A stretch of DNA of 64,000 nt from Bacteroidaceae bacterium (GCA_024398615.1 JAKSIU010000003.1:61838-125837), one strand, 5' to 3'; positions 1 through 10,466 are shown, counted from the stretch's first letter. Translations and numbers: made by a program. The notes: generated by a model not told the origin, from the sequence alone.

Positions 1-1249
1 GGACCAGACCGGAATCCCGAGTCTCAAGATAGCATATAACAATGTGTTCGGATACTATCTTGAGGTACGCAACACATTCCGTGACCGTGTGCCTGAGACA
101 TGGATACGCAAGCAGACGCTGGTTAATGCCGAGCGTTTCATCACTCCCGAACTCAAGGAATATGAGGAGAAGATTCTCGGTGCCGAAGACCGTATTCAGG
201 AACTTGAATCCCAGCTGTTTTCCGAACTTGCCCGTTCCATTCTGGACTACGTTCCGGCAATACAGAAGAACGCCCAGAGTCTGAGCCGGTTGGACTGCCT
301 GCTCAGCTTTGCCCAGCTGTCACGCGAGCGCAAATATGTACGCCCGGTGGTTGACGACAGTCTGGTCATTGACATTCGTGAGGGCCGTCATCCGGTCATT
401 GAGACTCAGATGACAGGCGGTGAAAGCTACATTTCGAACAATGTGCTTCTTGACAGTGACAAGGAGCAGATACTTATAATCACCGGTCCGAACATGGCCG
501 GTAAATCGGCCCTGTTGAGACAGACCGCACTCATTGTGATAATGGCCCAGATGGGCTGTTATGTTCCGGCTTTGAGTGCCCGGATCGGCATGGTTGACAG
601 GATTTTCACACGTGTGGGAGCCAGTGACAACATCAGTGCCGGTGAATCGACCTTCATGGTTGAAATGACCGAGGCATCCAGCATACTGAACAATCTGAGT
701 GCACGCAGTCTTGTGCTGTTTGACGAGCTGGGACGCGGTACATCAACGTACGATGGCATTTCCATTGCGTGGGCCATTGTAGAGTATATCCACAACCATC
801 CGACTGCACGGGCAAAGACGCTTTTCGCCACCCACTATCATGAACTGAACGAGATGGCCCAGTCATTCGGGCGCATACGCAATTTCAACGTGTCGGTCAA
901 GGAGATTGACGGCAAGGTGCTGTTCATGCGCAAGCTTGTTCCGGGTGGCAGCGAGCATTCGTTCGGTATTCATGTGGCACGTCTTGCCGGCATGCCCCCC
1001 AGCATAGTGAAACGTGCTGACATTATCCTCAAGGAGATGGAGCAGGGCGGACAGGACAGGAACATATCCCGTCCCGGACCCGAGACTGCGGCAAGTGCTC
1101 CCGGCATGCAGATGAGCTTCTTCCAGCTTGATGATCCGGTCCTGAGCCAGATACGTGACCAGATACTGTCAACCGATATCAATAACCTTACTCCTGTCCA
1201 GGCTTTGAACAAGCTCAATGATATAAAAACCATACTGAAGGGCAGGTAG
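1..1249 (+). CDS. mutS: DNA mismatch repair ATPase MutS, C-terminal part (5' end outside window)
   Basis: Recognises mismatches and starts methyl-independent repair with MutL. The open frame runs from base 2, so the first visible codon is internal; GTG at 44 is not a start because the MutS core sequence ([11 protein letters not shown], then FGYYLEV) reads through it. About 415 residues are visible: the end of the lever/clamp region, then the ABC-type ATPase with Walker A GPNMAGKS near base 485, the signature region around STFMVEM, Walker [13 protein letters not shown], and the His switch segment FATHYHEL. The C-terminal tail with a dimerisation helix-turn-helix is present. The mismatch-binding N-terminal domain must lie upstream of the window. 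Identity is certain; only the full length is unknown. Confidence 0.97.
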   Translation, partial: DQTGIPSLKIAYNNVFGYYLEVRNTFRDRVPETWIRKQTLVNAERFITPELKEYEEKILGAEDRIQELESQLFSELARSILDYVPAIQKNAQSLSRLDCLLSFAQLSRERKYVRPVVDDSLVIDIREGRHPVIETQMTGGESYISNNVLLDSDKEQILIITGPNMAGKSALLRQTALIVIMAQMGCYVPALSARIGMVDRIFTRVGASDNISAGESTFMVEMTEASSILNNLSARSLVLFDELGRGTSTYDGISIAWAIVEYIHNHPTARAKTLFATHYHELNEMAQSFGRIRNFNVSVKEIDGKVLFMRKLVPGGSEHSFGIHVARLAGMPPSIVKRADIILKEMEQGGQDRNISRPGPETAASAPGMQMSFFQLDDPVLSQIRDQILSTDINNLTPVQALNKLNDIKTILKGR

Positions 1250-1282
1250 AAGCCTGTCTGATGCTATCAATTCCTGAGTATC

Positions 1283-2059
1283 ATGTCAACAGTTCTGTAC
1301 AGTTCTCCAATATTCGGTCCGGTGCGCAGCCGTCGTCTGGGAATATCGCTGGGCATCAATCTCATGCCTGCCGATGGCAAGATATGTACCTTTGACTGCA
1401 TTTACTGCGAATGCGGACGTAATGCCGCACATCGTCCGGGTCTGCATCGGCCTTCGAGGGAGGACGTTCGCAAGGCGTTGGAATCACGTCTTCAGGAAAT
1501 GAAGGCGGTCGGTCCGGAACCGAACGTACTGACCTTTGCCGGCAATGGCGAGCCCACGGCACATCCCGATTTTCCCGGAATAGTGACTGATGTCCTGGAG
1601 CTGAGGGATCGTTATTTCCCCGAAGCCCAGGTAAGCGTGTTGAGCAATGGAACCCGTATCTTTGACGATGAGGTTTTTGGTGCGCTGCTGCGTCTTGACA
1701 ACAATATACAGAAACTTGATACCGTCAATCCGGAATACATAGGTCTTATTGACAGTCCTGTGGGCCGGTACGATGTTGAGAAGACCATAGACCGTCTCTG
1801 TCAGTTTGATGGACGTGTCATGATTCAGACCATGTTCCTTACCGGCACTCTTGACGGTCGTGACATGGACAATACCGGAGACGCTTTTGTTGAGCCGTGG
1901 ATAGCTGCACTGGAGCGTATCAGACCTTACAGGGTGTTCATATATACCGTTGACCGCGAAACACCCGTCAGTACGCTGGCCAAGGCATCGGCCCAGGTTC
2001 TGGATGCCATTGCAGCACGCGTGCGTGAACATGGTTTTGAAACGGTAGTATCATATTGA
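1283..2059 (+). CDS. radical SAM protein (small, 258 aa)
   Basis: A radical S-adenosylmethionine enzyme with a 4Fe-4S cluster. The cluster motif is C35-x3-C39-x2-C42 (CTFDCIYC), followed by a core with FAGNGEPT, which resembles the GGEP SAM-binding motif. The N-terminal sequence IFGPVRSRRLGISLGIN is typical of the Bacteroidetes group often annotated simply as radical SAM protein and distantly related to wyosine-type enzymes. No auxiliary cluster domain is visible, so the reaction is not predicted. It starts 33 bases after mutS and its stop lies 17 bases before the next gene, suggesting one transcription unit. Confidence 0.85.
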   Translation: MSTVLYSSPIFGPVRSRRLGISLGINLMPADGKICTFDCIYCECGRNAAHRPGLHRPSREDVRKALESRLQEMKAVGPEPNVLTFAGNGEPTAHPDFPGIVTDVLELRDRYFPEAQVSVLSNGTRIFDDEVFGALLRLDNNIQKLDTVNPEYIGLIDSPVGRYDVEKTIDRLCQFDGRVMIQTMFLTGTLDGRDMDNTGDAFVEPWIAALERIRPYRVFIYTVDRETPVSTLAKASAQVLDAIAARVREHGFETVVSY

Positions 2060-2076
2060 TTAACCTGATTACAGAC

Positions 2077-3525
2077 ATGAAATTGAGATTATCCAGAATA
2101 TACTCACTGCTTCTGCTGCCGCTTCTGTTTCTATCCCGTCCTGAAGTTGCAAGGGCGGCCGATGGACCGTTATCTGCTTCCCGAGTTTATGAGGTGACAC
2201 GTCAGGTCGACAGTCTCATTTACGAGTGTCTGCCTGCTGGCACGGACGTTGCCATGTATGTCTATGACCTGACTGACCGCAAGCCGGTGTATTCATACAG
2301 AGCCGATGTCATGTGTCGTCCTGCATCGGTCCAGAAGGTGATTACCAGTGTCGTGGCCCTGCAGACGCTCGGGAAATCCTTCCAGTTCGAGACAACGCTT
2401 GCCATCCGTGGCGAAATCAAGTCCGATGGAACGCTTGACGGGGATGCATATCTTGTTGGAGGCCTTGATCCGGCACTTTCAGAGCAGGATCTCAGGAATA
2501 TGGCCCATGACCTCAAGTCGGCGGGAGTCAGACGGGTTGGAGGAACGCTTTACGCTGACTTGAGTATGATGGACAGTGTGTCATGGGGACCTGGATGGTG
2601 CTGGGATGACGCTCCTTCAAGTTTCCAGCCGTTCATCTCTCCGCTCATGGTTCACGAAGGTTTCCTGCAGGTTCAGGTTGAACCGTCATCCAAAGGCCAA
2701 CCGGCCAAGGTAAATCTGTTTCCTGCCAACAGTTTCATTAAGGTTGTGAACCATTCATCAAGCAATGATTCGAAGGCCGGAAAGCTTAAGATAGAGACAG
2801 ACTGGGCACATGGTGACAATACCGTTACCATTTCAGGAAATGTAACCAGAAAGCAGTCAGTGGAGATAAGTATGCAGCCATCACACTGGTTTACGCTTTC
2901 ACTGTTCTGTGAATATCTTGAACAGGAAGGCATTACAGTCAATCACGTTGGTTATGGCCAGTGTCCGTCAATAGTTCAGACGGTTTCAGTGGCCCGTCAC
3001 GGGCTGGTGCCTGTCATGACCCATGCCCTGAAGGAAAGTGACAATCTTTATGCGGAGTGTATGTTCCTGCGCATGTCCAAGTCCTGGGCTGCGGGTCCTG
3101 TGGGATTCTCTGCTGCTGCCGATTACACCAAGAATTTCATAGACCGTAAATTTGGCATGAAACAGGCATCGTACAATATTGTCGATGGTTCCGGCCTTTC
3201 CATGTATGATTTCATGTCTCCTGTCTTTATGGTCGATGTGCTGTCCATGCTTTACCACAAGCCCGATCTTTATGACCTCTTCTATAATGCACTGCCTGTT
3301 TCCGGTGTGGACGGTACTCTTAAAACACGCATGTCAGATAAGGGAACCATTGGGAAAATCCACGCAAAGACCGGTTCGGTAACTGGTGCAAGCACTCTTG
3401 CAGGGTATATCCAGACTCAGTCAGGACATACGCTGGCATTTTCAATAATGAACGGGGGAGCAGTCAGAACCTCACCTTCACGCGGGATACAGGACAAACT
3501 TTGTGAGGTTCTCTCAACGCTTTGA
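2077..3525 (+). CDS. dacB: D-alanyl-D-alanine carboxypeptidase/endopeptidase, PBP4 (DacB) family
   Basis: A class C low-molecular-mass penicillin-binding protein that trims peptidoglycan peptides in the periplasm (family S13). The frame is open back to TTG 2056, overlapping the previous stop, but ATG 2077 puts the basic n-region MKLRLSR directly before a hydrophobic signal peptide ending near ARAA, so that start is chosen (482 aa). The active-site set is present: SVQK (SxxK) about residue 84, ESDN (SxN) and AKTGSVTG (KTG) near the C-terminus. The large insertion between SxxK and SxN typical of PBP4 is present. It is convergent with the deacetylase gene downstream. Confidence 0.92.
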   Translation: MKLRLSRIYSLLLLPLLFLSRPEVARAADGPLSASRVYEVTRQVDSLIYECLPAGTDVAMYVYDLTDRKPVYSYRADVMCRPASVQKVITSVVALQTLGKSFQFETTLAIRGEIKSDGTLDGDAYLVGGLDPALSEQDLRNMAHDLKSAGVRRVGGTLYADLSMMDSVSWGPGWCWDDAPSSFQPFISPLMVHEGFLQVQVEPSSKGQPAKVNLFPANSFIKVVNHSSSNDSKAGKLKIETDWAHGDNTVTISGNVTRKQSVEISMQPSHWFTLSLFCEYLEQEGITVNHVGYGQCPSIVQTVSVARHGLVPVMTHALKESDNLYAECMFLRMSKSWAAGPVGFSAAADYTKNFIDRKFGMKQASYNIVDGSGLSMYDFMSPVFMVDVLSMLYHKPDLYDLFYNALPVSGVDGTLKTRMSDKGTIGKIHAKTGSVTGASTLAGYIQTQSGHTLAFSIMNGGAVRTSPSRGIQDKLCEVLSTL

Positions 3526-3526
3526 G

Positions 3527-3545
3527 ATCAGGAACCTGTTCTGAT
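3527..3545. terminator. possible bidirectional hairpin between convergent genes
   Basis: ATCAGGAAC and GTTCTGAT form an 8-bp stem with one bulged G and a two-base loop directly after the dacB stop. The following sequence is AT-rich but has no real T tract on either strand, so termination is only suggested by its place between convergent stops. Confidence 0.35.
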
Positions 3546-3547
3546 AT

Positions 3548-4156
3548 TTATAATGTCTTGAAACTGTAGCCCTGTGCTGTAAGCCAATCGATGATCTGAG
3601 GGAGAACAATCTTCAGGTTATCCATGCTTTTCAGGGAATCGTGGAAGACAATGATAGAGCCGTTACGTGTAAGACGGCGGACAATACGGAAAATCTTTGC
3701 CGGCTTTATTTTAGGATTGTAGTCTCTGGTAATGACATCATAGAAGACAATGTCATACTCTCCTTTCATATACAGGTAGCTGCAGCGTCTCATTATGCCG
3801 TGCGGCGGACGGAACAGCCGTGTTTTGAAAAGGGTATCGCACTTCTTTACATTGTCAATGAAGTCGGGGTTGCGCATGCGCATGGAACGCACATGGTTGA
3901 AGCTGTGGTTGCCGACAGAATGTCCTTTGTCAATTATCTGCTGGAACAGCTCCGGATATTTGCGGACATTGTCACCGACAACAAAGAACGTTGCCTTTAT
4001 TCCCCGCCTGTCAAGAAAGTCCAGCAGCCATGGAGTGAGTTCAGGAATGGGGCCGTCATCGAAAGTAAGATAAACCGAACGTTCTTCCGGGTTTTTCCGG
4101 AAGATTCCGTTCGGGTATATCCTGCTTAATATCCAGGTCGGCCTTTCAAAAAACAT
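3548..4156 (-). CDS. polysaccharide deacetylase family protein (NodB domain)
   Basis: A carbohydrate esterase 4-type deacetylase of 202 aa, likely acting on peptidoglycan or another N-acetylated surface glycan. Motif 1 is TFDDGP (residues 31-36, catalytic Asp and metal Asp), motif 2 is HSVGNHSFNH with the two metal histidines, motif 3 is RPPHG, and a late HDS matches the catalytic His motif. There is no signal peptide, although the N-terminus (FFERPTWILSRIYPNGIF) resembles the short pre-domain of Bacteroidetes homologues. Its ATG overlaps the stop of the DUF2723 gene by one base (TGATG), implying coupled translation. Confidence 0.9.
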   Translation of the reverse strand: MFFERPTWILSRIYPNGIFRKNPEERSVYLTFDDGPIPELTPWLLDFLDRRGIKATFFVVGDNVRKYPELFQQIIDKGHSVGNHSFNHVRSMRMRNPDFIDNVKKCDTLFKTRLFRPPHGIMRRCSYLYMKGEYDIVFYDVITRDYNPKIKPAKIFRIVRRLTRNGSIIVFHDSLKSMDNLKIVLPQIIDWLTAQGYSFKTL

Positions 4157-7100
4157 CAGCTTCTTCTACGGGTTCGTGAGTATTCCAGAGGATCCTGTCC
4201 TGTTCTTGCTCTGAATTCATTGCACAGAATCTGGAACTCGTTGATTATCTTATCCATGTTTTCTTCGTTCAGAAGTTCGTTAAGCAGTGGATGAGTGTAA
4301 TCATAGAGTATGGCGGCAGCATCCTTGAAGCTTTCAGATGAGATTGTCAGGTTTCTGTCATTCATGCTCAGGAACCAGTACAGCTGCTGTGTGTAGTTAT
4401 CGGCAGTTTCGGAAAGTATCTGTCCTCCCTTTTCGGTTTCACCCAGAGCAAGGTAGAGCTGGGCAAGTTCCATGTCCATAACATCACGATATGGCAGCAG
4501 TTCAGGTGAAATGCCTTTGTCAACAAGGTTCAGGATATCAAGAGCCTTGTCTTTTTTGCCTTCTCTGATAAGCTGTTCCGCGCACTGTGAGAATATGCGG
4601 CGGTGTGACATGCACATACGTCTTACAGTCTGGTCAAGATAGAGGTCAGGATTGTCCAGTCCTCCAAACTTGAACTGCATGAGATTGCTGTACATCTTCT
4701 CTGAGTCGACCGGTGTGGACTGACCGGTAATCTGCTTCCAGTTGAATGGAGTGATGCGGTAAGCCAGACCTTCCAGCACGAAGTAGTTCTTAAGGCCAAG
4801 ATAACTGCTCTCCGGTACGGTGGTAGCCATGAAGAGAGGTCTTTCCCAATTGGCATGTGCCAGCATGTCAAGCAGCATGAGTTCGTTCTTGTATAGGTAA
4901 TTCTTACCGGTAAGGGAAATGATCATGCGGTCAGGCATCAGGGCTTTGGTCTCCTCGACGGTTTCACCTCTGAACTGTGCGGGTATCATCATACCGGACC
5001 TGAGAACAGCGTCCTTGTCAATCTTCAGCCAGATGGTGTCGCTCGGTATGACGTGATGTTGTCTGATCCAGTAGTCAAGCACATTGTGCAGTTCAAGTGA
5101 ACGGTCAACGGCTTCGGCATCATTGCTCTTGAGAAGTGCCTGTTTTGCGGCAGGTTCAATCTGCACGACATCATTGGTACCTGTCTCGTAGTCAATGCGT
5201 TCGAATGAGATAGGCAGAGACGGTGAATCGTATGCCGGGCGTTTCATCTGGTCAATGTACCAGTCAGTCATCAGGTAACTCAGATTACAGCAGCGTGCAT
5301 CGGTACGGAAGCCTTCGGTCTCAAAGTTGTACCAGAGAGGGAATGTATCGTTGTCGCCGTTTGTGAATATGATCGGGTTACCCTGCTGCGGCAGTGATGT
5401 CAGATAGTTCTGTCCGAAGTCGCGGCAGGCGTAACGTCCGCTGCGGTCGTGGTCGTCCCAGGTCTGTCCAACCATCTGGATCGGAACCAGAAGGCAAAGG
5501 ACCGATGCTATGACAGGTGCTGCCTTCTCGCCTGCTATCTTGCGCAGAGCCTCTGAAATGGCAGCAACACCCATACCTATCCATATTGCAAAGGCGTAGA
5601 ACGAACCAGCGTAAGCGTAGTCACGTTCGCGCGGCTGCAATGGAGTCTGATTCAGATAAACCACAATGGCAAGTCCTGTCATGAAGAACAGAGCCAGTAC
5701 CACTGCAAACTGATGTGCGCCTTCCTTGCCCTTTCCGAACTGCCAGATCAGACCGAACAGACCGAGCAGCAGAGGCAGGCAGTAGAATACATTGCGTCCC
5801 TTTCCTGCAAATGCGTCCGGGATAATGGCATCATCGCCACCTACAAGCATGCGGTCAATGAAACCGATGCCTGTAATCCAGTTGCCGTTCTCCTTTTCAC
5901 CGTACTGGTTCTGGATGTCGTTCTGACGTCCTGCAAAGTTCCACATGAAATAGCGCCAGTACATGAAGTTGACCTGATAGCGGAAGAAGAACTTCAGGTT
6001 CTCACCCTGAGTGGGTATGGTGACCTTCTGCTTCTGGCCGCAGATGTTGGTTTCTACGGTATGTCCCTTGATGCCTCCGCACCATGCCTTGTACTGTGTG
6101 ATGTGGTTGTAATCCGAACTGTACATACGCGGGAACAGCATGTTCTGTGAATACATGTATTCGCGCTTTTCATCCATCACATAGTAGCTGTCCTTTTCGC
6201 CAGCATCGGCCTTTTCCTTGCGTCCGTAAGCCAGACCATTGGTCTTGTACATGACTTCACAGTAACCGTTACGCTGCTCTCTGGCCATAGTCGAAGCGTA
6301 TGTATGACCGTAAAGAAGAGGGCGTGAGCCGTACTGCTCGCGTGCCAGATAGTCACCAAGCGAGAAGATGTCCTCAGGCGAGTTCTGGTCCATGGGCGGG
6401 TTGGCGGTTGAACGGACCACAATCACTGCGTATGACGAGTATCCTATGACTATTGTCATGACGCACAGCATTATGGTGTTCAGTACGTTGGCTTTTGGCT
6501 TTGCCTTCTCGGGAATGACCTTTGAGAACAGGTAGAATGCGCCTGCAGCCAGGATGATGATTCCAAGAACAATGCCCGATGCCTTATGTCCGTAGAACGG
6601 AATGCCGGCCAGGGCAATGGTGAGCAGGAATGAAAGGTACATGAGTCCGTTACGGTCACCGCGCTGTGTCTCATAGACGCTCCATACGAGAACGCCCACA
6701 AGCAGGACAATGTAAATGATGAGTCCTGTATTGAACGGCAGTCCAAGACCGTTGACGAACATGAGTTCGAACCATCCGCCAACCTTCACAATACCTGGTA
6801 CTATGCCGTAAAGTACTGCTGCAATGATTACTCCGGAAAGACAGAAGGCAATGATGCCTCCCTTCCATGTGGGATTCTCGGTCGTCTTGAAGTAGTAGAC
6901 CAGCACGATGGCGGTTATGCACAGCAGGTTCAGCAGGTGGACTCCGACAGATACGCCTATGAGGTAGGTAATGAGAACAAGCCAGCGTGCGGCATGCGGC
7001 TGGTCATAGTTCTCCTCCCATTTCAGTATGAGCCAGAAGGTCACGGCAGTGCAGAATGATGAATATGCATAAACCTCACCCTCGACGGCACTGAACCAGA

Positions 7101-7503
7101 ATGTGTCGCTCCAGGTGTAGGCAAGCGCACCCACTATGCCTGAACCGAATATGGTGACCATCTGCCATGGTGTGGGCTGGTCATCCTTTGCAACCAGTTT
7201 CTTTACCAGCATGGTGATGCTCCAGAACAGGAACAGTATGCAGAGGGCGCTCAGCAGGGCACTCATGGTGTTGACCATCATGGCAACCTTACTGGGGTCA
7301 CTGGTAAACTGTGAGAACAGGTTAGCCGTGAGCATGAAGATTGGTGCCCCAGGTGGATGTCCCACTTCAAGCTTGTAACCTGTCGTAATGAACTCTGGAC
7401 AGTCCCAGAAGCTGGCGGTAGGCTCGATGGTCATGCAGTATGTGACAGCTGCAATCACAAAGACCAGCCAGCCGATGATGGTGTTCAGTCTTTTGTATGT
7501 CAT
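4156..7503 (-). CDS. DUF2723 multi-spanning membrane protein, candidate glycosyltransferase
   Basis: A 1115-residue protein whose first half is a polytopic membrane domain and whose second half is soluble with helical repeat-like sequence near the end (LDILNLVDKG, QLYLALGETEKGG). The N-terminal motif SFWDCPEFI followed by LEVGHPPGAPIF is the hallmark of DUF2723. The eukaryotic relative TMEM260 is a protein O-mannosyltransferase, so a GT-C-like role in protein or envelope glycosylation is plausible by family, not shown here. An Asp-bearing N-terminal segment fits a GT-C acidic motif. It is followed by the NodB deacetylase in a one-base overlap and preceded by purD 42 bases away. Confidence 0.85.
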   Translation of the reverse strand: MTYKRLNTIIGWLVFVIAAVTYCMTIEPTASFWDCPEFITTGYKLEVGHPPGAPIFMLTANLFSQFTSDPSKVAMMVNTMSALLSALCILFLFWSITMLVKKLVAKDDQPTPWQMVTIFGSGIVGALAYTWSDTFWFSAVEGEVYAYSSFCTAVTFWLILKWEENYDQPHAARWLVLITYLIGVSVGVHLLNLLCITAIVLVYYFKTTENPTWKGGIIAFCLSGVIIAAVLYGIVPGIVKVGGWFELMFVNGLGLPFNTGLIIYIVLLVGVLVWSVYETQRGDRNGLMYLSFLLTIALAGIPFYGHKASGIVLGIIILAAGAFYLFSKVIPEKAKPKANVLNTIMLCVMTIVIGYSSYAVIVVRSTANPPMDQNSPEDIFSLGDYLAREQYGSRPLLYGHTYASTMAREQRNGYCEVMYKTNGLAYGRKEKADAGEKDSYYVMDEKREYMYSQNMLFPRMYSSDYNHITQYKAWCGGIKGHTVETNICGQKQKVTIPTQGENLKFFFRYQVNFMYWRYFMWNFAGRQNDIQNQYGEKENGNWITGIGFIDRMLVGGDDAIIPDAFAGKGRNVFYCLPLLLGLFGLIWQFGKGKEGAHQFAVVLALFFMTGLAIVVYLNQTPLQPRERDYAYAGSFYAFAIWIGMGVAAISEALRKIAGEKAAPVIASVLCLLVPIQMVGQTWDDHDRSGRYACRDFGQNYLTSLPQQGNPIIFTNGDNDTFPLWYNFETEGFRTDARCCNLSYLMTDWYIDQMKRPAYDSPSLPISFERIDYETGTNDVVQIEPAAKQALLKSNDAEAVDRSLELHNVLDYWIRQHHVIPSDTIWLKIDKDAVLRSGMMIPAQFRGETVEETKALMPDRMIISLTGKNYLYKNELMLLDMLAHANWERPLFMATTVPESSYLGLKNYFVLEGLAYRITPFNWKQITGQSTPVDSEKMYSNLMQFKFGGLDNPDLYLDQTVRRMCMSHRRIFSQCAEQLIREGKKDKALDILNLVDKGISPELLPYRDVMDMELAQLYLALGETEKGGQILSETADNYTQQLYWFLSMNDRNLTISSESFKDAAAILYDYTHPLLNELLNEENMDKIINEFQILCNEFRARTGQDPLEYSRTRRRS

Positions 7504-7545
7504 AATTAACGCGGTTTGTTATAATTGTTTTCCTTATTATGCGGA

Positions 7546-8817
7546 TTAAAGGTCCTGGCCGATGTCACGTCGGTTGTACTTGCCCTGGAACTTTATGAGT
7601 TCAGCGCTCCTGAATGACTGCTCGAGAGCCTGTGCCTTGTCTTCGCCGTATGAGCTGACTGCAATGACGCGGCCGCCGGCAGTGACTACCTTGCCATCCT
7701 TGTCAAATGCGGTTCCGGCATGGAAGACTATGCTGTCCTTGACCTGATCAATACCTGTTATCTCAAATCCTTTTTCGTAGTGTTCGGGGTATCCGCCTGA
7801 AACCAGCATCACACAGACTGCTGCGCGCGGGTCCTCTTCGACCTGCATTTCATCCAGTCTGCCTGCAGCAACGGCTTGGAACAGTTCAACCAGGTCAGTC
7901 TTGAGACGCAGCATGACGGTTTCCGTTTCGGGATCACCCATGCGGCAGTTGTATTCAATGACCTTGGGCTGTCCGTCGACATTGATAAGGCCGAAGAATA
8001 TGAAGCCCTGATAGACCAGACCTTCGCTGGCCAGTCCCTCAACGGTGGGGCGTACAATCTGCTCGTCAACCTTCTTCATCCATTCGCTGTCGGCAAACGG
8101 AACAGGAGAAACCGATCCCATTCCACCGGTGTTCAGACCGGTGTCATGTTCGCCAATACGCTTGTAGTCCTTGGCAACGGGGAGTATCCTGTAGTTCTTG
8201 CCGTCGGTAAGTGCGAATACCGAGCATTCAATGCCGCTCATGAATTCCTCGATGACCACCTGGGCCGATGCCACACCGAACATTCCGCCAAGCATCTCCT
8301 TGAGTTCCCTGCGGGCCTCTTCGATTGTGGGGAGAATGAGAACGCCCTTGCCGGCGCACAGGCCATCGGCTTTCAGCACGTATGGGGCCTTGAGTGTTTC
8401 AAGGAACTTGAGGCCTTCGTCCAGAGTCTCACCGGTGAAGGTGCGGTATGCGGCGGTCGGTATTCCGTGGCGCATCATGAACTGCTTGGCAAAGTCCTTG
8501 CTGCCTTCAAGCTGGGCTGCTGCCTTTGACGGACCTATTACGGGAATGCCTGCCAGAAGCGGGTCATTCTTGAAATAGTCCCAGATTCCCTTGACCAGAG
8601 GGTCTTCAGGTCCTACTACGACCATGTCAATGCCGTTTTCCAGAACGAAGGTCCTGACAGCGTCAAAGTCAGTGGCCTTGATGCTGACATTCTGACCCAC
8701 ACCGGCCGTGCCGGCATTTCCGGGTGCAATGAACAGTTTTTCCAGGAGTGGACTCTGTGATATCTTCCAGGCCAGAGCATGCTCGCGGCCTCCGCTTCCA
8801 AGTAACAGGATTTTCAT
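7546..8817 (-). CDS. purD: phosphoribosylamine-glycine ligase
   Basis: Catalyses the second step of purine synthesis: phosphoribosylamine + glycine + ATP to GAR. The 423-residue length and N-terminus [18 protein letters not shown] with IAPGNAGT are characteristic. The ATP-grasp core follows ([16 protein letters not shown], then [12 protein letters not shown] for metal binding), and the C-terminal PurD domain contains [12 protein letters not shown]. It sits between the DUF2723 gene and the RNA methyltransferase gene on the same strand with short gaps. Confidence 0.97.
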   Translation of the reverse strand: MKILLLGSGGREHALAWKISQSPLLEKLFIAPGNAGTAGVGQNVSIKATDFDAVRTFVLENGIDMVVVGPEDPLVKGIWDYFKNDPLLAGIPVIGPSKAAAQLEGSKDFAKQFMMRHGIPTAAYRTFTGETLDEGLKFLETLKAPYVLKADGLCAGKGVLILPTIEEARRELKEMLGGMFGVASAQVVIEEFMSGIECSVFALTDGKNYRILPVAKDYKRIGEHDTGLNTGGMGSVSPVPFADSEWMKKVDEQIVRPTVEGLASEGLVYQGFIFFGLINVDGQPKVIEYNCRMGDPETETVMLRLKTDLVELFQAVAAGRLDEMQVEEDPRAAVCVMLVSGGYPEHYEKGFEITGIDQVKDSIVFHAGTAFDKDGKVVTAGGRVIAVSSYGEDKAQALEQSFRSAELIKFQGKYNRRDIGQDL

Positions 8818-8838
8818 GAATCTATGGTTTGTTCCGGG

Positions 8839-10383
8839 TTAATTTCTCTTTCCAAAATCTCCGCCCCTTTTCGGAGCGCTCTTTCCGTGGCTGTCATTCC
8901 GTGGTCCGAAGGTTTTTCTGCCGCCGGACTTGAATCCGTCCGCCTTGCGGTCGCCGAAAGGCTTCCTGTCAGAAGGTTTCCTGTCGAATGACTTGCGGTC
9001 CGATGGCTTTCTGTCGAAAGGTTTGCGGTCCGATGGCCTGCGGTTGCTGCGGTCTGACCTTTCCTTGTCTGAGAACCTGCGCCGGGGAGCTTCCTGAACG
9101 GCATTTTCACGACCGTTATCGCTTATCAGAACTCCGTCCTCGACCTTCTGCAAGCGTTCCTTTTCACGCGCCTTGTGACGCAGGGTCTGGCCGCGGCGGG
9201 TAACGGGTTCGCGCTTGTCAAGCATTGCACCCTTGCCGCGGAAATCGTTGTATCGGCCGTCAAAGATCTCATATTTGCGCAGTTCGCACGGGAGTTGTCC
9301 GTTGAACAGCGGAATCTTGGCGCTGGGCTTGAGACCTATCTTGTCGAAGCATTCGAAGTGGTAGCTTATTATCCAGGCCTGACCGCCCTTGAAGGCGTGT
9401 TTGAGGCGTTCGCCTATCATGGCGTACAGCTCAAGCAGATGCTCGTCGTTGAGACGTTCTCCGTAAGGCGGGTTGGTAATCATCAGAGCCGGTTCATGAA
9501 TGGGCTGGAAGTCCTTGAAATCGGCAACCTCGAATCTGATTACATCCTGAAGACCGGCAGCCTTGGCGTTGGCCTTGGCAATGTTGATGGCTTTCGGGTC
9601 CTTGTCGCGTGCAATGATGGAATGCTCGAAAGGACGCTCCTGGCTGTCATCGTTGTATATGGCTTCGAACAGGTCACGGTCAAAGTCCTTCCATTTCTCA
9701 AAGGCGAAACTGGTCCGGAACAGGCCGGGAGCCATGTTAAGTGCAATCAGAGCGGCTTCAATGGCTATGGTGCCGCTACCGCACATGGGGTCTATGAAGT
9801 CGGTTTCACCGTTCCAGCCGGACATGAGCACCATGCCGGCAGCCAGCACCTCGTTGATGGGCGCCTCGGTTGCGGCCATCTTGTAGCCACGCTTGTGCAG
9901 TGATTCGCCGCTGCTGTCAAGCGACAGCGAGCAGTCGTCGTGCGAAATGTGGATATGGAAGGTCAGGTCCGGGTTGGCTACGCTCACATTGGGGCGTTTG
10001 CCGTATTTCTCGCGGAACCAGTCCGCAATGGCGTCCTTGACACGGTAAGCTACGAACTTTGAGTGACGGAAATCTTCGCTGTTGACAACAGCATCAACGG
10101 CAAAGCTGTCAGAAAGATCCATGAACTTATCCCATTCAACCTTGTTCTTGCAGATGTCATACACCTGGTCGGCATCATCAGCCTTGAAATGCAGGAACGG
10201 TTTGAGAATGCGCAGTGCTGTGCGCAGGTAGAAGTTGGCCTTGTACATCAGGGCTTTATCGCCACGGAATGAAACCATTCGGTTGCCTATTGCAATGCCG
10301 TTGGCGCCCAGATCGGTCAGCTCTTTTGCAAGAATCTCTTCCAGCCCCTGGAAGGTCTTGGCTATCATTTCAAATTCAGTCAT
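8839..10383 (-). CDS. THUMP-domain class I SAM-dependent RNA methyltransferase with basic repetitive tail
   Basis: A 23S rRNA guanine-N2 methyltransferase-type protein related to the N-terminal half of RlmL. Residues about 1-160 form the ferredoxin-like/THUMP RNA-binding part; the Rossmann methyltransferase has DPMCGSGTIAIEAA near residue 198 and the catalytic NPPYGE near residue 305. After about residue 400 the protein turns into a low-complexity basic tail of alternating RKPSD and RKPFD units ending with RGGDFGKRN, probably an RNA-binding or disordered extension. The start ATG is at the end of a divergent promoter region. The exact target guanosine is not deduced. Confidence 0.9.
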   Translation of the reverse strand: MTEFEMIAKTFQGLEEILAKELTDLGANGIAIGNRMVSFRGDKALMYKANFYLRTALRILKPFLHFKADDADQVYDICKNKVEWDKFMDLSDSFAVDAVVNSEDFRHSKFVAYRVKDAIADWFREKYGKRPNVSVANPDLTFHIHISHDDCSLSLDSSGESLHKRGYKMAATEAPINEVLAAGMVLMSGWNGETDFIDPMCGSGTIAIEAALIALNMAPGLFRTSFAFEKWKDFDRDLFEAIYNDDSQERPFEHSIIARDKDPKAINIAKANAKAAGLQDVIRFEVADFKDFQPIHEPALMITNPPYGERLNDEHLLELYAMIGERLKHAFKGGQAWIISYHFECFDKIGLKPSAKIPLFNGQLPCELRKYEIFDGRYNDFRGKGAMLDKREPVTRRGQTLRHKAREKERLQKVEDGVLISDNGRENAVQEAPRRRFSDKERSDRSNRRPSDRKPFDRKPSDRKSFDRKPSDRKPFGDRKADGFKSGGRKTFGPRNDSHGKSAPKRGGDFGKRN

Positions 10384-10466
10384 CAGAATAAATTGATGAA
10401 ATAGTCCACAAAGATACTATAATTATTTATCATAACTTTGTAACCGGACTTTACAAAACCTAAAAT
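10384..10466. promoter_or_regulatory. divergent promoter region
   Basis: Two Bacteroidetes -7 boxes point outward: TATCTTTG on the minus strand (10409-10416) for the RNA methyltransferase and TAACTTTG on the plus strand (10433-10440) for the aldose epimerase. Neither has a perfect TTTG at the -33 position. Confidence 0.5.

Noticed and set aside
2056-2076. TTG 2056 as the start of the carboxypeptidase
   Set aside because: It would add seven residues before a normal signal peptide that begins at ATG 2077.
7876-8529. 217-aa plus-strand open frame
   Set aside because: Antisense shadow of purD.
9175-9903. 242-aa plus-strand open frame
   Set aside because: Complete antisense shadow of the THUMP methyltransferase, which has all family motifs.
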